A program made the translations under genes and the position numbers. Source: Gammaproteobacteria bacterium (GTDB lineage Bacteria > Pseudomonadota > Gammaproteobacteria > SZUA-152). From it: DNA of 63,096 bases. Location: the NCBI GenBank assembly GCA_011321815.1, contig DROS01000108.1:1-63096 (forward strand). The letters run 5' to 3'. Within the stretch, counting starts at the first letter, position 1. Each line of letters opens with the position of its first letter. Of this stretch, positions 55,785-63,096 are shown piece after piece. The notes beneath the pieces were generated by a model. That model was not told where the DNA came from, searched no databases, and saw only the letters and a program-made list of their open reading frames with translations.

Positions 55785-56237
55785 CTATAGGCATGCCTCT
55801 GAAGAATACGTTAAATTTTTTTTTCGCCAGCAACTCCGGGCTTTCTTTATTGATATAATATTCCACGTTCCATTTTTATTTTTTCTAAGTTTTAAGTATT
55901 GAATATCTCCACGCACTGAATCATCAAGAAACCCATCTCTGACAAGGTTGATATTAACGTAATTTGGCGATTCAACGCTGTCAAAACTATATTCATAAGA
56001 AACAGATTTTATCTCGGATAAATCGAAAAGATAAAAAATATAAAGCTCAGGCCTTACCGACCACCCCAACCCCTCGTGATGAGCTTTCTGAATTATTTCA
56101 TTAAATGTTTTCGTATCGATGCTTTCTAATGATCCAACATTCCTAGAAGGATCATCAGAACTAGCGTAACAAGATGCCGACACCAAAAGAAATATAAAAC
56201 AAAAAGAACCAAATTTCATAACACAACATCTCATCAT
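55785..56237 (-). CDS. Small secreted protein, unknown
   Basis: 150 residues (or 144 from the ATG at 56219). An N-terminal signal peptide (MKFGSFCFIFLLVSASCYA) is followed by a mixed domain with YIFYLFDLSEIKSVSYEYSF and NYVNINLVRDGFLDDSVRG. I do not recognise the family. The gene is AT-richer than its neighbours and lies beside dispersed repeats, so it may have been acquired. Ribosome binding site weak. Confidence 0.5.
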   Translation of the reverse strand: MMRCCVMKFGSFCFIFLLVSASCYASSDDPSRNVGSLESIDTKTFNEIIQKAHHEGLGWSVRPELYIFYLFDLSEIKSVSYEYSFDSVESPNYVNINLVRDGFLDDSVRGDIQYLKLRKNKNGTWNIISIKKARSCWRKKNLTYSSEACL

Positions 56238-56329
56238 ATTTATTTTTTTAAGTTAAGAGACACTTCCTGCCTGATTATGGGTAAACGGCTTACTAAATTT
56301 CTTCCTGGCAAGGCGAAATAACACGTAAT

Positions 56330-56413
56330 CGTTATTCTATGGCAAGGACAACAACGTGGCCATGGCGGAAACAGGGCGTGCAATCAGACCTGAATCCCAA
56401 TCGTCACGGGTAT
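56330..56413 (+). repeat. Long dispersed repeat, copy 2
   Basis: About 84 bp, starting near CGTTATTCTATGGCAAGGAC, about 89% identical to 21717-21801. It ends inside a short tandem repeat at the 3' end of the VOC gene. Confidence 0.75.
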
Positions 56414-56431
56414 CGTCACGGGTATCGTCAC
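56402..56431. repeat. 12-bp tandem repeat
   Basis: CGTCACGGGTAT occurs twice in a row, with a further CGTCAC. It overlaps the stop codon of the minus-strand VOC gene at 56428-56430. Confidence 0.7.
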
Positions 56432-56796
56432 AAAGATACCTCAACAAACTCCAACGCATTGCCATCCGGGTCACGACAAAACAAGGCCTGCCGTCCGGAT
56501 TTACTTCGGGTGAATTCAATACCTGATTTTTCCAGTGATGCACTCAACACGTCCAGTTTTTCTACAGCAAAGGCTGCATGCCGGTCTCTGCCTCCGTGTT
56601 CCGGACGACCCGTAACCGGGTCCGGGTTTGGCAGTTCCAGCAAATGAATCTGTTGATCGCCACAATCCAGCCATGCACCGGGATATCCCAGATCCGGCCG
56701 ATGAAGATTTATTTTCAAACCCAGTACATCCTGATAAAACCGTAATGCGCGTTGCGTGTCCGCAACAATAAAACCCACATGCAAAATGCCATGCAT
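56428..56796 (-). CDS. VOC-family protein (glyoxalase-like)
   Basis: 122 residues beginning MHGILHVGFIVADTQRALRF YQDVLGL and ending CRDPDGNALEFVEVSL, a single VOC module. H6 and E118-like residues could bind metal. The start overlaps the stop of the DMT transporter gene by one base, so the two are co-translated. Confidence 0.87.
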   Translation of the reverse strand: MHGILHVGFIVADTQRALRFYQDVLGLKINLHRPDLGYPGAWLDCGDQQIHLLELPNPDPVTGRPEHGGRDRHAAFAVEKLDVLSASLEKSGIEFTRSKSGRQALFCRDPDGNALEFVEVSL

Positions 56797-57716
56797 TATT
56801 CTTTTTCCTTCATGACTTTGTGTTGGTTTTCGCTATCAGCATTCTGCACTGACAAGTACGCCGCAAGCATAATGAGCCCCCCTCCAAACCATTCAACGTT
56901 CGTTACAACCTCATTAGTCAGCAGTTGCGACGACACCGCGCCCGCCACCAATTCGAATAACAAAATTACCGCCGAGCGATGCACCGGTATTTTTTTCACG
57001 CCGTAAATCAGCGCCAGTGAGGCTCCGAAAACACCGATACCTCCCAACATCACTGCACCGATCCAGGCATTACTGGAAATAGCTGGTATCGAAGCCTGTG
57101 TAAACAATATCCAGATTCCGGCCACCACCACTACACCCCACCAGGTTACTGCGGCTTTGATAATCGTGGGCATGTGTTTCAATCGCCGCACCGCCACATT
57201 GGAAAGCGAAAAACCGATACCTGCGCTAATCGCCAGCCAATCGGCCTGACTCTGCGGCCAGGGAAAGCCCAACTGCGGATTCCATAGCATCAGTAATGCG
57301 CCGACCATGGCCACCACCAGCGTGGCGAGACCAAAGCGTGAAGGCCGTTCCCCCAGCCACCACCACGCCAGCAGGGTGCTCCATAATGGCGACAGATAAA
57401 ACAACAGCAGTACACGTACTACATTGCCATCAAGTACGGCGAGCACAAATGCCGTATTCAGCCAGCCGTTGGCCAAAGCAATAAGCAACAACAGGCCCGG
57501 CTGATCCCATAACACTCGACGGTGCGGCCATGCCAGCCATAGCCCCGGTAACGCGGCAACGGTGAAAATCACCCAGGTCGTCCACAAGCCGCTAAGTCCT
57601 GCTGCTTCCAGCAGGCGTAACGGATACCACACCACCCCCCAAAAGGTGGCAGCCCACAGCAACAATAATACCGGAACAATTGTACTGTTTTTCAATGTAT
57701 CAGCACCCAAATCCAT
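56796..57716 (-). CDS. EamA/DMT-superfamily transporter
   Basis: 306 residues with ten predicted membrane helices in two EamA halves (LLFYLSPLWSTLLAWWWLGE in the first; VILLFELVAGAVSSQLLTNE in the second). Probably exports an amino acid or metabolite; the substrate is not visible. Coupled to the VOC gene. Confidence 0.88.
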   Translation of the reverse strand: MDLGADTLKNSTIVPVLLLLWAATFWGVVWYPLRLLEAAGLSGLWTTWVIFTVAALPGLWLAWPHRRVLWDQPGLLLLIALANGWLNTAFVLAVLDGNVVRVLLLFYLSPLWSTLLAWWWLGERPSRFGLATLVVAMVGALLMLWNPQLGFPWPQSQADWLAISAGIGFSLSNVAVRRLKHMPTIIKAAVTWWGVVVVAGIWILFTQASIPAISSNAWIGAVMLGGIGVFGASLALIYGVKKIPVHRSAVILLFELVAGAVSSQLLTNEVVTNVEWFGGGLIMLAAYLSVQNADSENQHKVMKEKE

Positions 57717-57815
57717 TAGCTTTCTTATTGCTTTTCATGCATATATTCTGCGGTGTACCCACCCTGGTTCTCCGGTATACTACACGGCCTGTTTTTCCTG
57801 ACCTTAAATTAAAAA

Positions 57816-59057
57816 ATGAACCCAGACCTCCACCGGCTACATCCGTACCCGTTTGAAAAACTGCGGGCACTGAAAGATGGCATTGTCCCGCCTGCACACA
57901 AGTCATTCATCTCTCTGTCCATTGGCGAGCCCAAACATGCCGCGCCGGATTTTGTGCTGGCGGAAATGACTGCGCAGCTGCGGGGGCTGGAAAATTACCC
58001 TCTCACCAAAGGCACACTGGCGTTGCGCGAGGCCATTGCCCGCTGGCTGGCGCAGCGTTTTAATATTGCCACAAACCTGCTCGATCCAGAGCGACACATC
58101 CTGCCCGTCAACGGCACCCGCGAAGCCCTGTTTGCTTTTGCACAGGTGGTGGTGAACCGTAGCCCGGATCATAGCAGGGATGCCCTGGTGGTGATGCCCA
58201 ACCCGTTTTACCAGATTTACGAGGGTGCGACTTTTTTGGCGGGCGCGGAACCGTGGTTTCTGAACACACTGGAAGATACCGGCTTCGTACCTGACTTCGA
58301 TAGCGTACCCATGGAAATCTGGCAACGTTGTCAACTGGTCTACCTGTGCTCCCCCGGTAATCCCACTGGCGCAGTGGCTGGCGAAGCCGCGCTGCGCCAG
58401 CTCATCGCTCTGGCCGATGAGCACGATTTCATCATCGCCGCCGACGAATGTTATTCAGAAATCTATTTCGATGAGGCTGCACCGCCCGTTGGCCTGCTGG
58501 AAGTTGCGGCAAAAATGGGCCGTGATAACTTCAAACGCTGCATAGTATTTCACAGCCTGTCGAAGCGCTCCAACCTGCCGGGGCTGCGTTCCGGATTTGT
58601 TGCCGGTGATGCCGGGATACTGAAGAAATTCCTGCTCTATCGCACCTATCACGGCTGCACCATGCCCATTCCCACCCAGGCCGCCAGCATAAAAGCCTGG
58701 GACGATGAACAACACGTTGCAGACAACCGCACACGGTACCGTGAAAAATTTGCTGCGGTGCTGAAAATACTTTCCCCCGTACTGGACGTACAATGCCCCG
58801 ATGCGAGCTTTTATCTATGGGTAAAAACGCCCAATATACCCGGGGTCAATGATGAAAGCTTTGCTCGTGATCTGTTTGCCCAGCAAAATGTCGCGGTGGT
58901 GCCAGGGCGCTATCTGTCACGCGACACGCTTACTACGGACGGAAAAACCATTAACCCCGGTACCAACCGGATACGTATGGCGCTGGTCGCACCACTGGAA
59001 GACTGTATTGATGCTGCACAACGTATCCGCAGCTATGTAGAAACACTAAAACATTAG
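57816..59057 (+). CDS. dapC: N-succinyldiaminopimelate aminotransferase
   Basis: 413-residue fold-type I PLP enzyme; the PLP lysine is in [20 protein letters not shown]. It starts [20 protein letters not shown], typical of DapC. It makes N-succinyl-diaminopimelate in lysine/peptidoglycan synthesis. It heads dapC-dapD-(arsC-like)-dapE, so the succinylase branch is nearly complete here, dapA being at 3.0-3.9 kb. Confidence 0.93.
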   Translation: MNPDLHRLHPYPFEKLRALKDGIVPPAHKSFISLSIGEPKHAAPDFVLAEMTAQLRGLENYPLTKGTLALREAIARWLAQRFNIATNLLDPERHILPVNGTREALFAFAQVVVNRSPDHSRDALVVMPNPFYQIYEGATFLAGAEPWFLNTLEDTGFVPDFDSVPMEIWQRCQLVYLCSPGNPTGAVAGEAALRQLIALADEHDFIIAADECYSEIYFDEAAPPVGLLEVAAKMGRDNFKRCIVFHSLSKRSNLPGLRSGFVAGDAGILKKFLLYRTYHGCTMPIPTQAASIKAWDDEQHVADNRTRYREKFAAVLKILSPVLDVQCPDASFYLWVKTPNIPGVNDESFARDLFAQQNVAVVPGRYLSRDTLTTDGKTINPGTNRIRMALVAPLEDCIDAAQRIRSYVETLKH

Positions 59058-59142
59058 AGGGTTTTCTGTTTGTCACCGCCATTTTGACGAAAACAGACAA
59101 CCCATCCATAAACTTAACCTTTTTTACTGGAGCAACAACAAC

Positions 59143-59964
59143 ATGACCGACCTGAAAAAAGTCATCGAAGAAGCCTTTGAAAAACGCGCCGACATCACTC
59201 CGCGTAACGTAGATACTCACATCAAGGAATACGTTACTGAGGCCGTGCGCTTGCTGGATGCCGGTGAACTGCGTGTTGCTGAAAAAATTGACGGGAACTG
59301 GGTAACCAATGAATGGCTGAAAAAGGCCGTGTTGTTATCATTCCGCATCGAAGACAACGAGTTCATGAAAGGTGGCTTTGCCAATTATTTTGACAAAGTG
59401 CAATCGAAGTATGGTGATTACAATGCACGCGACTTTCGTGAATCCGGGGTGCGTGTGGTGCCACCCGCCTCTGTGCGCAAAGGCTCCTACATTGCACCAG
59501 GAGTGATTTTAATGCCCTCATACGTAAACATCGGCGCCTACGTGGACAGCGGCACCATGGTAGACACCTGGGCCACAGTCGGTTCCTGTGCGCAAATCGG
59601 TAAAAACGTACATCTGTCCGGTGGTGTGGGTATTGGCGGCGTGCTGGAACCTTTACAGGCCTCCCCCACCATCATCGAAGACAACTGTTTCATCGGCGCA
59701 CGCTCGGAAGTGGTGGAAGGCGTCATCGTGGAAGAAGGCTCAGTTATTTCCATGGGTGTGTATATCGGTCAAAGCACCAAAATTTATGATCGTGAAACCG
59801 GTGAAGTGACTTACGGTCGCATCCCTGCGGGTTCCGTGGTGGTCTCTGGCAACCTGCCTTCCAAAGATGGCCGCTATTCACTGTATTGCGCTGTCATTGT
59901 GAAAAAAGTCGATGACAAAACCCGTGGCAAAGTGGGCATTAACGAACTGTTACGTGACATCTAG
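59143..59964 (+). CDS. dapD: Tetrahydrodipicolinate N-succinyltransferase
   Basis: 273 residues with hexapeptide repeats of a left-handed beta-helix ([20 protein letters not shown]) and the family block [20 protein letters not shown]. Transfers succinyl from succinyl-CoA to tetrahydrodipicolinate. Standard length. Confidence 0.96.
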   Translation: MTDLKKVIEEAFEKRADITPRNVDTHIKEYVTEAVRLLDAGELRVAEKIDGNWVTNEWLKKAVLLSFRIEDNEFMKGGFANYFDKVQSKYGDYNARDFRESGVRVVPPASVRKGSYIAPGVILMPSYVNIGAYVDSGTMVDTWATVGSCAQIGKNVHLSGGVGIGGVLEPLQASPTIIEDNCFIGARSEVVEGVIVEEGSVISMGVYIGQSTKIYDRETGEVTYGRIPAGSVVVSGNLPSKDGRYSLYCAVIVKKVDDKTRGKVGINELLRDI

Positions 59965-60000
59965 GAGCGGCAACCGGAAAAACACCCGGCAATAAACACC

Positions 60001-61916
<1,916 letters not shown>

Positions 61917-62317
61917 GGAAACTTCCCCAGTTCTCGCATGCGTTAGTAACCATCACCCATATTCAAACAACCCCATAATAACATCGGCACAACAAGGCTA
62001 TTCTTAAACAAAGCGGTTACAATGATAAAAACTGGACGGACATCCAGATATATCTATGGCGCTTGATATTCAGCATTTAAGTATCCGCCATATTTTCTTC
62101 ACAGGGAGGTGAAATGACGTATAACAGGCATTTTATTACAAGGATAATCACTCAGCCTGAATTTTGGAGATGTACAACATCATCAAGACAGGCGAGGAAA
62201 CCCTGAAATAATCATATTTCCAAAACCGGACACCTGTAAAATCAACCCTTGCTTGTATTTAAAAATACCCGATAAATAGCCAAGTAAGATTTTATTTTAC
62301 AGGCTTTACAAAAAACG
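61917..62317. other. Spacer between the two Roadblock genes
   Basis: Apart from the possible 30-codon frame at 62114-62206, nothing recognisable is seen. The sequence is AT-rich with no clear terminator after the upstream Roadblock gene. Confidence 0.4.
62114..62206 (+). CDS. Possible small ORF with a strong ribosome binding site
   Basis: 30 codons (MTYNRHFITRIITQPEFWRC...) preceded by GGGAGGTGAA, a near-perfect Shine-Dalgarno sequence four bases before the ATG. It is antisense to neither Roadblock gene. The peptide is basic and matches nothing I know. It could be real or chance. Confidence 0.25.
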   Translation: MTYNRHFITRIITQPEFWRCTTSSRQARKP

Positions 62318-62701
62318 TCAGATTGTCGTTGCCAGCATCGCCGCGGTCTTTTTTGCTTCCATCAGAACCATGCCGAGATTGATTCCGGGCTTTGCTGCCA
62401 AAGCCAACACATGTGTCGTGCCAACATGCACCAGCAGCAGCACACCTTTGCTACCATGCAACAACACCAGCTTCAATTCACCACGCGCCAGTTCATCTGC
62501 GGTCTGGTCTGCCAGGCCCAACAATGCAGCACACATGGCTCCCAGCCGATCCGGATCGACACCGTCACCCAACACTGCGGCAACATTCAGGCCATCACGA
62601 GACATCACTGCCGAAGCTTCCATATCCGGTGATTTTCCGTTTAACGTCCTGAGTATGGGGCGAATGATCTTGTCAAGATTTTCTTTTTGAAGATTTGCCA
62701 A
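62318..62701 (-). CDS. Roadblock/LC7-domain protein 2
   Basis: 127 residues with a Roadblock/LC7 fold (ASAVMSRDGLNVAAVLGDGV; LVLLHGSKGVLLLVHVG). The start is TTG, with AAGGAGG about ten bases upstream. The protein otherwise begins normally (ANLQKENLDKIIRPILR). Likely paralogue of, or partner to, the other Roadblock protein. Confidence 0.8.
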   Translation of the reverse strand: MANLQKENLDKIIRPILRTLNGKSPDMEASAVMSRDGLNVAAVLGDGVDPDRLGAMCAALLGLADQTADELARGELKLVLLHGSKGVLLLVHVGTTHVLALAAKPGINLGMVLMEAKKTAAMLATTI

Positions 62702-62752
62702 ACTCCCGAGCCTCCTTAGTCACACGCGCCGTCACACACGTTGTTAATATAT

Positions 62753-62789
62753 ACTCCGGCCAGTTGATTTCTTTATATCCGGAGTTTTT
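62753..62789 (+). terminator. Inverted repeat with T-tract upstream of Roadblock 2
   Basis: ACTCCGG (62753-62759) and CCGGAGT (62779-62785) flank a 19-base loop and run into TTTTT on the plus strand. No plus-strand gene ends here, so it may instead be a regulatory structure or operator. Nothing else was seen in 62702-62948. Confidence 0.35.
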
Positions 62790-62948
62790 CCCTGTATACC
62801 CAACCAATTGAACTTGTATTCTGTGACAAAACAATTTTATGTTTTTCCGTTTGTGCTGGTATTAGCGGCAAGCAAAAAAAATTCTTCAGAAATTACCGGC
62901 AGGACATATCCACCTTTATCCGGGGCTATTCACCGTCACGGCCTGCCC

Positions 62949-63096
62949 TAAGAGTCTGTCGGACTTAGGATGAATCTACTGCGAAAAAACCATTTCGGCC
63001 CATTTTCTCGATCCTTTTCGTTGAATATGTCCAATATTCGCCTCAAACGATCAAAAAAATGGACTCAAAATGGTTTTCTCTCGCGACGATTCCCTA
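62949..63096. mobile_element. Palindromic MITE-like element, copy 2 (cut by window end)
   Basis: It begins TAAGAGTCTGTCGGACTTAG and matches the reverse complement of copy 1 (53101-53265) with four differences over 148 bases. About 17 bases of the far terminal repeat lie beyond the window. Its high identity with copy 1 points to recent movement or conversion. Confidence 0.85.

Noticed and set aside
56402-56431. CRISPR-like repeat
   Set aside because: The 12-bp units are directly adjacent with no spacers; it is a simple tandem repeat. No CRISPR array was seen anywhere in the window.

Overview
The window is a chromosomal segment of a flagellated gammaproteobacterium. The evidence is the gene content and order: a purC / MBL hydrolase / bamC / dapA block facing gcvR-bcp, a Pseudomonas/Vibrio-type polar flagellar-chemotaxis locus with flhF-flhG-fliA-cheYZAB-motCD-parC/parP-cheW, an mnmA-hflD pair and a dapC-dapD-arsC-like-dapE cluster. 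No rRNA or tRNA gene was recognised. Genus cannot be told from the sequence alone.

Layout. 0-6 kb: purine and lysine biosynthesis, outer-membrane assembly (bamC), the ACT regulator gcvR and a peroxiredoxin, with gene relics in the spacers. 6.6-20.8 kb: a moxR / DUF58 / DUF4381 / vWA / vWA-TPR / BatD operon (the 'Bat' membrane system). It is interrupted twice by accessory DNA. The first islet (9.2-11.6 kb) carries a LysM protein with a glycine-zipper C-terminus and an adjoining small membrane protein, plus a decayed fragment of a second LysM-protein gene. The second (14.6-18.2 kb) carries a tandem duplicated gene pair A-B: both A copies are broken, while one copy of the secreted partner B is intact. 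Each islet is followed by a leftover second copy of the 3' end of the Bat gene in front of it. I read the islets as effector/immunity-type cassettes that repeatedly enter this operon; that reading is inference.

20.9-23.5 kb: small accessory genes (DUF1566 lipoprotein, DUF3622, VF530-type DNA-binding protein, GYF-like/pentapeptide membrane protein). 23.8-52.4 kb: flagellar and chemotaxis genes. A second FliK-like gene is coupled to a stand-alone FlhB C-domain gene. Then come, on the minus strand and transcribed toward lower coordinates, fliL-M-N-O-P-Q-R-flhB-A-F-G-fliA-cheY-Z-A-B-motC-D-parC-parP-cheW-DUF2802, with a sigma-54-like promoter in front of fliL. Further on are a di-haem peroxidase on the opposite strand, a STAS protein, fliK, fliJ (detached from fliI) and a large membrane GGDEF-EAL protein.

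52.5-63.1 kb: rluE, mnmA-hflD, two VOC proteins, a DMT transporter, dapC-dapD-arsC-like-dapE and two Roadblock/LC7 proteins. This last block is bracketed by two nearly identical palindromic elements of about 165 bp (MITE-like). The first supplies the stop codon of rluE. Several other dispersed repeats and REP-like hairpins lie in the spacers.
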